A DNA stretch of 45,391 bases. Source: an uncultured Atopobium sp. Its GTDB lineage: Bacteria > Actinomycetota > Coriobacteriia > Coriobacteriales > Atopobiaceae. The DNA lies in NCBI GenBank assembly GCA_938045565.1, contig CALIAZ010000043.1, positions 1-45,391 on the forward strand, written 5' to 3'. This document shows, piece by piece, positions 25,868-33,582 of this stretch. The notes under the pieces are model-generated. The model did not search any database, was not told the DNA's origin, and was given only the letters and a program-made list of their open reading frames with translations. Every line of letters begins with the position of its first letter. Positions within the stretch are counted from its first letter, which is position 1. Both the position numbers and the translations under genes were made by a program.

Positions 25868-26127
25868 TATAACGCATCTTTATACGTAATAAATGTAGTA
25901 AACAACCCTAAAATCCTGCTCAAATATGGCGAGAAAATAAAATTGGTATTAAGAAATTATGTACTGGTATCTTTTTTTATAACATCTAAAGAAAAGTTTC
26001 TTGATGGCGCTTTGGTTAAATAGATTCAACTTAATTCTATTTGCAGTGACACTGTTCCATAGTGTTTCTCGCCCCTGCTATTCTCTAGGCACTCATCGTG
26101 CACTGTCTTTTTGACGAGGTGATATGC

Positions 26128-27063
26128 GTGATTATTACCGTAACACTCAATGCATCCATTGATAAGGCATACTACCTAGATTCTCCTGTTGTAGATGGAA
26201 CTGTGCATAGAGTCTCGGTAGTAGATAACAGCGCAGGCGGCAAGGGTCTTAACGCCTCACGAGCCATTACCACCCTTAATTACCCCGTATGTGCTACGGG
26301 ATTTGTAGGCGGCAATAACGGTAGATACCTTGTTGAACTGGCGCATAAAGATGGTATTACCAGTGATTTTATTTATACCGAGCAAGAGACTCGCTCATGC
26401 ATTAATATCCTGGAGCCAAGCGGACAATCAACTGAGTTTTTAGAGCCTGGTCAGCCTGTTCTTCCTGAAGAATTCCTTGCTTTCAAGGCAAAACTTGTGC
26501 AGCTTACCAAAGAAGCTGAGGTTGTCACCTTTAATGGCAGTATTCCAAAAGGCATTTCTGCTGCTAATTACAAAGAGCTTATTGAAGAGACTATGGCTGC
26601 TGGTGTGCCTTGCGTTGTAGATGCCTCGGGTGCACTACTCACCTCATGCATTGATGCCCTTCCTACCATGATCAAACCAAACACCGATGAAATCGGTCAA
26701 CTTCTAGGAAGAGAAGTAACTACAGAAGACGAGATCATCGCAGCAGCTCAGGAGCTGCACAAACGCGGCATTAAAATTGTAGTTGTCTCGCTTGGTGCAA
26801 AAGGTGCGCTCATGGTTTCTGATGAAGGAACCTTTAGAGCAAATCCACCAAAAATCGAGGCTATCAATCCTGTTGGCGCAGGAGATACCCTTGTTGGCTC
26901 ATTTGCTGTTGCGCTTGCACAGAAAAAGCCAACCTCAGAGTGTCTTACCTTTGCACTGTCTTGCGCCACCGCAAGTTGTCTTTCTGCAGGTACCGGACGC
27001 TTTGATCAAGCTGTTGCAGCAGAAATTCATAAACAGGTGGCGATCAAAAAGATGGCTAAGTAA
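26128..27063 (+). CDS. PfkB-family hexose-phosphate kinase, probable tagatose-6-phosphate kinase
   Basis: This protein of 311 residues belongs to the LacC/FruK branch of the ribokinase family. The N-terminus VTLNASIDKAYYL is typical, followed by the substrate loop NSAGGKGLNASRAI (about residues 33-46), VTFNGSIPKGI, IKPNTDEIGQLLG, and the catalytic GAGDTLVGSFAVAL with the Asp base near residue 250. The start GTG at 26128 has GAGGTG upstream. It would phosphorylate tagatose-6-P to tagatose-1,6-bisphosphate, which fits between AgaS and the aldolase gene downstream. 1-phosphofructokinase activity is the main alternative. Confidence 0.87.
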   Translation: MIITVTLNASIDKAYYLDSPVVDGTVHRVSVVDNSAGGKGLNASRAITTLNYPVCATGFVGGNNGRYLVELAHKDGITSDFIYTEQETRSCINILEPSGQSTEFLEPGQPVLPEEFLAFKAKLVQLTKEAEVVTFNGSIPKGISAANYKELIEETMAAGVPCVVDASGALLTSCIDALPTMIKPNTDEIGQLLGREVTTEDEIIAAAQELHKRGIKIVVVSLGAKGALMVSDEGTFRANPPKIEAINPVGAGDTLVGSFAVALAQKKPTSECLTFALSCATASCLSAGTGRFDQAVAAEIHKQVAIKKMAK

Positions 27064-27198
27064 GTCACAGCAAGACGGGTTTCTCGCCAAAGGTTACAAA
27101 GGCAAAACGATTTCTAGAAAAGTTGCATAACAGAGTAAGAGAAACGTTACAATTTTTTTAGTCAATTAAAGAGTCCATTAGGGCGAAAGGAGCAATAG

Positions 27199-28050
27199 AT
27201 GTTCGTTACTACTAAGCAGATGCTTCTTGACGCACAGGCTGGCCATTATGCTGTTGGCGCCTTTAACGTTGAGAACCTTGAGTTTGTAATGGCTGTTGTT
27301 AAGGCAGCAGAAGAGCGCCGCTCCCCTGTTATTCTTCAGACCACTCCTGGCACCATCAAGTACGCAAGCCTTGATTACTTTGCAGCAATGGTTCGTTGTG
27401 CTGCTGAAGAGGCAACTGTTCCAGTTGCTCTTCACCTTGATCACGGTGACGGCTTTGACCGCTGCATTCAGGCAGCTCGCGCTGGTTACACTTCCGTCAT
27501 GATTGACGGCTCTCATGTTCCTTTTGAGGACAATATTGCCCTTACTGCATCTGTCACCAAGTTTGCTGGGCCTATTAACCTTCCTGTTGAGGCAGAGCTT
27601 GGCAAAGTTGGCGGCAAAGAGGACGATGGCCCAGCTGTTGAGGGCGAGAACCCCTACACTGATCCAGACCAGGCTGAAGAGTTTGTTGCACGTACTAACT
27701 GCACTTCTCTTGCAGTTGGCGTTGGTACCGCTCACGGCGTCTACCACGGCACTCCTCACATTGAGCAGGGCGTCCTGAAGGCAATCCGTCAGCGTCTTGA
27801 TATTCCTCTGGTTCTTCACGGTACTTCTGGTGTTCCAGATGACCAGGTAGCAGAGGCAATCCAGAATGGAATTTGCAAGGTTAACTACGCAACTGAACTC
27901 CGCCAGGTCTTCACTGCAGCCTTCATGAAGTACATGTCCGAGAACCCTGGCAACTTTGATCCAAAGAAGCCTTCCGTTCCTGGCATGGAAGCAATCACCC
28001 AGATTGTTGCAAGCCACATGGATAACCTGGGCTCTTCCCACAAGGCATAA
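27199..28050 (+). CDS. kbaY: Class II tagatose-1,6-bisphosphate aldolase (GatY/KbaY type)
   Basis: This zinc-dependent class II aldolase has 283 residues and starts MFVTTKQMLLDAQAGHYAVG. Metal and active-site elements are VALHLDHGDGFD (zinc His, catalytic Asp region), IDGSHVPFEDNI, VEAELGKVGGKEDD, VGVGTAHGVYHGTP (zinc His) and VLHGTSGVPDDQV (zinc His). The TDPDQAEEFV...SLAVGVGTAHG pattern is closer to GatY/KbaY/AgaY than to FbaA. It cleaves tagatose-1,6-bisphosphate to dihydroxyacetone phosphate and glyceraldehyde-3-phosphate, ending the GalNAc route. A housekeeping fructose-bisphosphate aldolase role is possible as well. GAAAGGAG precedes the ATG; a bidirectional terminator follows. Confidence 0.9.
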   Translation: MFVTTKQMLLDAQAGHYAVGAFNVENLEFVMAVVKAAEERRSPVILQTTPGTIKYASLDYFAAMVRCAAEEATVPVALHLDHGDGFDRCIQAARAGYTSVMIDGSHVPFEDNIALTASVTKFAGPINLPVEAELGKVGGKEDDGPAVEGENPYTDPDQAEEFVARTNCTSLAVGVGTAHGVYHGTPHIEQGVLKAIRQRLDIPLVLHGTSGVPDDQVAEAIQNGICKVNYATELRQVFTAAFMKYMSENPGNFDPKKPSVPGMEAITQIVASHMDNLGSSHKA

Positions 28051-28100
28051 GCGTCAAGGCATAAGCGACGCACGTATTCTGCTCTTTTGCAAATAAAAAT

Positions 28101-28132
28101 AAGGCGAGAAGATCGATTGGTCTTCTCGCCTT
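28101..28132. terminator. Bidirectional terminator built from an inverted GGCGAGAA pair
   Basis: AAGGCGAGAAGA and its exact inverse TCTTCTCGCCTT flank an 8-base loop, giving a perfect 12-bp stem. T-rich sequence follows on both strands (TTTTGTT on plus; ATTTTTATTTGC on minus). It lies between the convergent aldolase gene and ilvE and can end both transcripts. The stem consists of the window's over-represented octamer in both orientations. Confidence 0.88.
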
Positions 28133-28167
28133 TTGTTAAAAGCAAAGCGTTATTGAAAACGCAGGTC

Positions 28168-29214
28168 TTAGCAAATCTTGCAAATCCAATCTGCCTCTGG
28201 AGCCTCAATCTCGCCAGACTGAATGCTGGTCAGCGTGTTGCGAAGCTTGGACATAACTGGTCCAACAGCCTCCATACCAGCACCAAAGACAATTTCTTTC
28301 TCTCCGTCAACAACTTTGCCAACAGGAGAAATAACAGCAGCGGTACCGCACATGCCGCACTCAACAAACTGATCAAGCTCGTCAAAGCGGACAGGACGCT
28401 CAACAACCTTCATGCCCAGCAGGTCTTTAGCAACAGTTGCCAGAGAGCGGCGAGTAATAGAAGGCAAAATGGAGTCAGTGTAAGACTGAGGAATTACCAG
28501 GGTTCCCTCTTTATCAACAAAGAGGAAGTTTGCACCACTGGACTCCTCAACATAAGTACGAGAGCCTGAGTCAAGATACATACTATCTGCAAAGCCCTGC
28601 TCATGTGCCCATGTAGTTGGGTACAGAGACATAGCGTAGTTCAGACCAGCCTTGATGTTGCCGGTTCCGTGAGGAGCAGCACGGTCATAAGGAGAAACGG
28701 TCAGTGCAACAGGAGCAACGCCGTTAGAGTAATACGCTCCAACTGGAGTGACCATGATGCGGAATTCATAGGTAGGAGATGGCGTAACGCCAACGGTATT
28801 GCCGGTACCAATCATAAATGGACGAACATACAACGTAGCGCCTGTACCAAATGGTGGAACCCAAGCTGCGTTTGCAGAAACAACCTCTTTAACAGCAGCA
28901 ACAAACCTATCCTCAGGAAATGGTGGCATAACAAGACAAGATGCAGAGTCAACCATACGCTGAGCGTTAAGGTTTGGACGGAAGCATACAATATCGCCAG
29001 AGACAGTGGTATAGGCCTTTAAGCCCTCAAAAACCTCCTGGCAATAATGGAAGATGTTTGCGCATTCAGACAGTGTAATGCTGTGATCGGTGGTAAGGCC
29101 ACCCTCATCCCAAGCACCGTCTTTGTAGTGGGCAACGTAGCTGTAGTCACACTGCGTATATGCGAAGCCAAGCGCTGTCCAATCGATGTCTTTCTTCTCC
29201 ACTGAGTTTGCCAT
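28168..29214 (-). CDS. ilvE: Branched-chain amino acid aminotransferase IlvE
   Basis: This PLP-dependent fold-type IV aminotransferase has 348 residues and transfers the amino group of Leu, Ile or Val to 2-oxoglutarate. Typical blocks are HYCQEVFEGLKAY with the substrate-pocket Tyr/Glu, FRPNLNAQRM, LYVRPFMIGT, HGTGNIKAGLNYAMSL with the PLP-binding Lys, YLDSGSRTYVEESSGANFLF, and CGTAAVISPVG near the end. The length matches the 'large' actinobacterial/Gram-positive form. The ATG has a GAAAGG site. It is transcribed convergently with the aldolase gene and divergently from DUF488. Confidence 0.95.
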   Translation of the reverse strand: MANSVEKKDIDWTALGFAYTQCDYSYVAHYKDGAWDEGGLTTDHSITLSECANIFHYCQEVFEGLKAYTTVSGDIVCFRPNLNAQRMVDSASCLVMPPFPEDRFVAAVKEVVSANAAWVPPFGTGATLYVRPFMIGTGNTVGVTPSPTYEFRIMVTPVGAYYSNGVAPVALTVSPYDRAAPHGTGNIKAGLNYAMSLYPTTWAHEQGFADSMYLDSGSRTYVEESSGANFLFVDKEGTLVIPQSYTDSILPSITRRSLATVAKDLLGMKVVERPVRFDELDQFVECGMCGTAAVISPVGKVVDGEKEIVFGAGMEAVGPVMSKLRNTLTSIQSGEIEAPEADWICKIC

Positions 29215-29350
29215 GGCTTTCCTTTCTCCGTGGGTTTCAAAGAATGAACTCCATCATAAACGTGCGGGAATGAATACCTAGTCGTATCAAATAGTTTGTA
29301 ACCGAATAGATATTTTGCGGTATAACGTACATGAGCTGAAGGGAGCAAAT

Positions 29351-29710
29351 ATGAATATCAAACTTAAGAGAACTTACGACGCACCAGAAGCTGACGATGG
29401 GTATTGCGTGCTCGTTGATAGACTGTGGCCTCGAGGTATCAAAAAAGAGAACCTGCACGCTGATGAATGGGTTAAAACTATTGCTCCTACCACTGAGTGC
29501 AGAAAAGCATTTAACCACGATCCAGAGCGCTTTGACAGCTTTGTATCTACGTATACGGCTGAACTTGACAGCAATCCCGACGCAGAAGCCTTTGTTGAGC
29601 AACTTAAAAAGCTTGATCAATCTACCGTAACACTGCTTTTCTCGGATAAAGACACTACGTACAACAATGCCGTGGTCCTCAAGAAGTGGCTTGAGCCTAA
29701 ACTAAAGTAA
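29351..29710 (+). CDS. DUF488 family protein
   Basis: This small cytoplasmic protein of 119 residues has the hallmark DGYCVLVDRLWPRGIKKE (about residues 17-34), DEWVKTIAPTTECRKAFNHD and a C-terminal VTLLFSDKDTTYNNAVVLKKWLE. These match the DUF488 family, which is widespread and without an established activity. The ATG at 29351 has AAGGGAG 8 bases upstream and is preferred over an in-frame ATG twelve codons earlier. A TATAAC hexamer just upstream (around 29320) may be its -10 box. It ends 20 bases before the convergent murI stop. Confidence 0.9.
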   Translation: MNIKLKRTYDAPEADDGYCVLVDRLWPRGIKKENLHADEWVKTIAPTTECRKAFNHDPERFDSFVSTYTAELDSNPDAEAFVEQLKKLDQSTVTLLFSDKDTTYNNAVVLKKWLEPKLK

Positions 29711-29729
29711 TAGGCTTACCTGGCCATAT

Positions 29730-30557
29730 CTACATCTCTTGCGAGAAGAACTTCTGGTAGAAATCCAATTCTTCAGAAGTATCGATGCTTGATGAGAATA
29801 AAATGTCAGGCTCTATAGCGCTGGTATTCTTAGCGACATCTCCAGTGGTATCCGCAGCATTTTCTGCAGAAGCAAGCAGGTTTGCCTGTCCAAGCAAACG
29901 CTTTAGCTGATGAGCAGCACCTGCACCACCATCAAAAAATTCTACGTCTCCTAAAACGGAGCTAATTTGCTTTTTGATAAAGGGGTAATGGGTGCAACCA
30001 AGAACCACAGCATCTACCTGACCAGCATAATCTCCCAAAAGCTCGGTTAGTCGTTTGCGCATCTGCTCTGAATTAGCCCGACCGGATTCAATAAGCTCCA
30101 CCAAGCCTTCTCCTGGAATAGAGATAACCTTTGCAGAAGGATGTAGGCGTGATTCAAGGTTGTGATATTTCTGCAAAGAAAGCGTTGCCTTTGTAGCTAG
30201 AACAACCACTGTTCCATGGGGATATACGGTTACTGCAGGCTTAAGAGCTGGCTCAACACCCACAATAGGTACATGAGGATAAGTTGCCCTCAGCTCATCT
30301 GCAGCAGCAGCTGTAGCGGTATTGCAGGCTATAACCAGCGCTTTAGCGCCCTCATCAATAAACTTTTTAGCAATAGCAGAAGAGCGCTGGGCAATCTGCT
30401 CTTTTGGCTTAGTGCCATAAGGAGCAAATGCAGAATCGCCAAAATAATGAAATTCCTCGTGAGGCATTTGAGCAACAAGGTGTTTAAGCACGCTCATGCC
30501 ACCAACGCCCGAGTCAAATACACCAATAAAACTATGAGGAGCCAGACGAGCTTCCAT
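29730..30557 (-). CDS. murI: Glutamate racemase MurI
   Basis: This 275-residue protein makes D-glutamate for peptidoglycan. The N-terminus has IGVFDSGVGGMSVLKHL (about residues 11-27), then HYFGDSAFAPYGTK, LVIACNTATAAAADEL with the first catalytic Cys, and AVVLGCTHYPFIKKQI with the second catalytic Cys. Length and motif order are normal; a C-terminal extension of about 40 residues (AENAADTTGDVAKN onward) is variable in the family. The ATG has GAAAGG upstream. Transcription diverges from the FKBP gene. Confidence 0.95.
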   Translation of the reverse strand: MEARLAPHSFIGVFDSGVGGMSVLKHLVAQMPHEEFHYFGDSAFAPYGTKPKEQIAQRSSAIAKKFIDEGAKALVIACNTATAAAADELRATYPHVPIVGVEPALKPAVTVYPHGTVVVLATKATLSLQKYHNLESRLHPSAKVISIPGEGLVELIESGRANSEQMRKRLTELLGDYAGQVDAVVLGCTHYPFIKKQISSVLGDVEFFDGGAGAAHQLKRLLGQANLLASAENAADTTGDVAKNTSAIEPDILFSSSIDTSEELDFYQKFFSQEM

Positions 30558-30669
30558 TACAAACCTTTCAAACTGAATGTAAAGTATTTTATACCTTTAT
30601 CATTCAAAGGTTGATTTACGTCACTCTTAGGTAGAATACCAAAGATATGTTTTTAACGATTGGAGTTTC

Positions 30670-31098
30670 ATGAGCAACGAAGGTAAAAAGGTAAAGGTCC
30701 ACTACGTAGGCACGCTTGATGACGGAACCAAGTTTGACTCCTCCCGCGATCGCAACGAGCCACTGGCATTTACCTGCATGGCTGGTCAGATGATTCCTGG
30801 TTTTGATGAGGCTGTCAAAGATATGACCGTTGGCCAGATTGTTGACGTCCACATTCCAGCAGCTGAGGCATATGGTGAGCGCCATGAGGAGGCAGTACAG
30901 CCTGTTCCCGTAGCTCAGCTCCCTGGTTCTGAGAATCTTGTTGCAGGTCAGCAGGTTACTCTGGGCACCCCTGAGGGATACCCTGTTATGGCAACCGTTG
31001 TCTCTAACGACGGCACTACTATTGTCTTTGACACCAACCATCCAATGGCTGGTAAAGACCTTAACTTCAACATTGAGCTTCTCGAGGTTGAAGAGTAA
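30670..31098 (+). CDS. FKBP-type peptidyl-prolyl isomerase (SlyD-like)
   Basis: This short cytoplasmic FKBP of 142 residues starts GKKVKVHYVGTLDDGTKFDS (about residues 5-25). It continues with PLAFTCMAGQMIPGFDEAVKDM and a flap insert (HIPAAEAYGERHEEAVQPV), the 'insert in flap' arrangement typical of SlyD, and ends DLNFNIELLEVEE. It would speed proline isomerisation in folding proteins. The metal-binding His-rich tail of E. coli SlyD is absent. The ATG follows TTGGAG by 4 bases. It is the last gene with the base composition of the left part of the window. Confidence 0.9.
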   Translation: MSNEGKKVKVHYVGTLDDGTKFDSSRDRNEPLAFTCMAGQMIPGFDEAVKDMTVGQIVDVHIPAAEAYGERHEEAVQPVPVAQLPGSENLVAGQQVTLGTPEGYPVMATVVSNDGTTIVFDTNHPMAGKDLNFNIELLEVEE

Positions 31099-31113
31099 TC
31101 CACTCCCCCTTTA

Positions 31114-31509
31114 TTGGGCGAGAAGGGCTTTGCGGTTGAAGAGCAGGTAGTACTGGTACCCGATGAGCATGCAGAGATTGTCGCCGCTTTGCATGCCGCC
31201 GTTGCCGACAACGTTGCGCTGGTAGTAACGACGGGTGGGACGGGCTTCTCGCCACGCGACATAACGCCCGAGGCAACATGCGAAGTATGTGAGCGTCTGA
31301 CACCCGGCATCCCCGAGGCCATGCGCAGCGCATCGATGCTGATAACGCCCAAGGCTTGTCTGTCACGGGAGGTTGCCGGCATTGTGAAGCGCACGCTTAT
31401 CATCAACTTGCCGGGCAGTCCCAAAGCTGCAGTTGAAAACATTTCCGCAGTTATCGAGCCTGTCTTTCACGGTCTGGAGATTCTTCGCGGCATCGTTTCT
31501 GACGGATAG
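31114..31509 (+). pseudogene. N-terminally truncated MogA/MoaB-type molybdenum cofactor protein
   Basis: The open frame matches the C-terminal two thirds of MogA/MoaB proteins: VVLVPDEHAEIVAAL, the molybdopterin-binding loop LVVTTGGTGFSPRDITPEAT, PGIPEAMRSASM, TPKACLSREVAGI and INLPGSPKAAVENI. The first ~45 residues of the family, which begin the Rossmann-like fold (usually 'ILTVSDR...GE'), are missing. The only possible start is a TTG at 31114, 15 bases after the FKBP stop and inside a GGCGAGAA octamer. The base composition is more GC-rich than the preceding genes. It is read as a remnant left at a recombination junction. No other molybdenum cofactor gene is visible. Confidence 0.75.
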
Positions 31510-31764
31510 GCCGGACACCGTAGCTGGTAGATAGGGTAGAGGCCTCATCGGCGGGTAAGGTATGGTACACCGTCGATCTGGGGTCTCTTCTCTTGAGTCG
31601 CACGCTCAATCAAAATCCACTTTAAATCAGAAAATTTCTCTAAAATCAAATTAAGAATCAATTGCACCCATGAGAGTGCCGGAATAACAGTCTTACTTTT
31701 TTCTATAAGTTAGCCTACGATAACATTATTCGTTAAAAATGAAGTGTTGGGGAAGAAGGCTTGT

Positions 31765-33582
31765 ATGGTGGATAAGAAAAAGCAAGACAATAAAAAGAAG
31801 CGAGGAACAATCTCTCGCATCTTGGACTTTGCAGGAACACGACGGCCGCTTACCATCATCGGCTGTGTTCTTGTGGCCATTTCCATGGTTTTTACCATGA
31901 TGCCCTATGTTTTTATCTGGCTGGTTGTTCGCGACCTTATTGCGGTTGCACCAAAGTGGGAGGAAGCAACGAGTATTGCAGGCTACGGGTGGATGGCTTT
32001 TTGGTTTGCCGTTGCGGGTATCGTGATCTACTTTGGTGGCCTTATGTGTACGCATCTTGCGGCATTTCGTATTGAGACCAACATGCGCAAAGCGTGCGCA
32101 AAACGCCTGATGGCGGCACCTCTGGGCTATTACGATACCCATGCATCAGGTATCCTGCGACGTCGTATGGATGCGGCAACGCTCAATATTGAGCAGCTGT
32201 GTGCTCATAACCTTGCAGATATCGCAGGCTCTATCTCGATGTTTGTCTCAATGTTGGTTCTTCTCTTTATATTTGATTGGCGCATGGGACTTGCATGTTT
32301 CATGATCGTAATCATTTCCATAACGTCAATGTCCTTGATAATGTCCGGTAAAGGCAAAAATTATATGACCGAGTATCAGACGGCGCTCGACAAAATGGGC
32401 AAGGCCAGTACCGAATACGTGCGCGGTATCCCCGTGGTAAAGGTATTTCAGCAGACGGTGTATACCTTTACGGCATTCAAGAAAGCCATTGACGAATACA
32501 GCACTAAGGCCGAGCAGTACCAAGGTGAGGTCTGCGAAAATCCGTATAGTGTCAATCTCAGTTTCACTGAAGCAGCTTTCGTATTTTTGATTCCCGTCAC
32601 AATCTTTTTGGTACCGGGAGCAATTTCGTCCGGTAATTTTGTGCGCCTCGTGACAGACTTGGCGTTTTATGCGATCTTCTCGGCAGTCATGTCTACCGCA
32701 TTGGCAAAGATCATGTTTGCCGCTGGTGGCATGATGCAGGCAGAAGATGCATTGCGGCGTGTTGAGGACATTCTTGCCGCTCCGCAGGTAAGCGTGCCTA
32801 AAAATCCTAAGATACCCGCAGGTAATGGCATCGAGTTTCAGACGGTGAGCTTCACGTATGAAGGGGCCGAGAAGAAAGCCTTGGATACCGTGACATTTAC
32901 GGTTCCCGCAGGATCTACCGTGGCTCTTGTGGGACCTTCCGGCGGTGGCAAAACTACGGCCGCAAGTCTCATACCTCGCTTTTGGGATGTCGATTCGGGC
33001 TCGGTAGCGGTTGGTGGCGTTGACGTACGGGAGATTGACCCCAAAGTCCTCATGGAGCAGGTTGCTTTCGTGTTTCAGAATAACCGCCTGTTTAAGACAA
33101 CGATTTTGGAAAACGTGCGTGCTTCTCGCCCTGAGGCAACGCGCGAGGAAGTTTTACGCGCGCTTGAGGCTGCCCAATGTAGCGACATTATCGAGAAAAT
33201 GCCGAACGGCGTGGATACGATTATCGGAACGCACGGAACCTTCCTTTCGGGCGGTGAGCAGCAGCGCATTGCTCTTGCCCGCGCCATTTTGAAAGATGCG
33301 CCGATTGTGGTTCTTGATGAGGCAACGGCTTTTGCCGATCCTGAGAACGAAGCCCTCATTCAGAAGGCTTTTGCCAAGCTTACGCAGGGTCGCACGGTAG
33401 TCATGATTGCGCACCGGCTCTCTACCGTCGTAGGTGCCGATAACATCGTGGTGCTTGATGAAGGACGGGTAGTTGAGCAGGGCACCCATGCAGAACTGGT
33501 GAATGGGGGCGGCCTGTATGCGCGCATGTGGGCCGACTATCAGAAGGCCGTTTCGTGGAAGATTTCAAAGGAGGTGGCGTAA
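31765..33582 (+). CDS. ABC exporter-type ATPase/permease, first subunit
   Basis: This fused transporter half has 605 residues: about six transmembrane segments (residues ~20-310, starting TIIGCVLVAISMVFTMMPYVF), then an ATPase domain with Walker A GPSGGGKTT, Q-loop VAFVFQNNRLF, signature LSGGEQQR, Walker B IVVLDEATAFAD and switch His AHRLST. The next gene starts directly after its stop, so the two halves probably form a heterodimer. Substrate unknown; drug, peptide or metallophore transport are all possible. The ATG at 31765 is used (AGAAGG upstream); a TTG seven codons earlier is possible. Codon use differs from genes left of 31.1 kb. Confidence 0.9.
   Translation: MVDKKKQDNKKKRGTISRILDFAGTRRPLTIIGCVLVAISMVFTMMPYVFIWLVVRDLIAVAPKWEEATSIAGYGWMAFWFAVAGIVIYFGGLMCTHLAAFRIETNMRKACAKRLMAAPLGYYDTHASGILRRRMDAATLNIEQLCAHNLADIAGSISMFVSMLVLLFIFDWRMGLACFMIVIISITSMSLIMSGKGKNYMTEYQTALDKMGKASTEYVRGIPVVKVFQQTVYTFTAFKKAIDEYSTKAEQYQGEVCENPYSVNLSFTEAAFVFLIPVTIFLVPGAISSGNFVRLVTDLAFYAIFSAVMSTALAKIMFAAGGMMQAEDALRRVEDILAAPQVSVPKNPKIPAGNGIEFQTVSFTYEGAEKKALDTVTFTVPAGSTVALVGPSGGGKTTAASLIPRFWDVDSGSVAVGGVDVREIDPKVLMEQVAFVFQNNRLFKTTILENVRASRPEATREEVLRALEAAQCSDIIEKMPNGVDTIIGTHGTFLSGGEQQRIALARAILKDAPIVVLDEATAFADPENEALIQKAFAKLTQGRTVVMIAHRLSTVVGADNIVVLDEGRVVEQGTHAELVNGGGLYARMWADYQKAVSWKISKEVA

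Larger units (their letters stand above)
25592..26127. promoter_or_regulatory. Divergent regulatory region of the GalNAc locus
   Basis: This 536-base stretch without a gene separates the PTS operon (minus) from the kinase-aldolase unit (plus). It holds a GntR-type dyad at 25670-25681, repeated ACGGTA words at 25751-25777, a dyad at 25839-25867, and two GGCGAGAA octamers in opposite orientation (25928-25935 and 26066-26073). It also has a second GATACCAG word near 25963-25970 (read on the minus strand). Promoters for both directions must lie here, but no unambiguous -35/-10 pair could be fixed. Confidence 0.6.

Noticed and set aside
27178..28041. Long open frame antisense to the aldolase gene (287 codons)
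   Set aside because: It mirrors the codon pattern of the aldolase on the other strand, has no family motifs and no ribosome site.
31744..31764. TTG start for the first ABC subunit
   Set aside because: The ATG at 31765 has a purine-rich ribosome site and avoids a seven-residue non-conserved extension.
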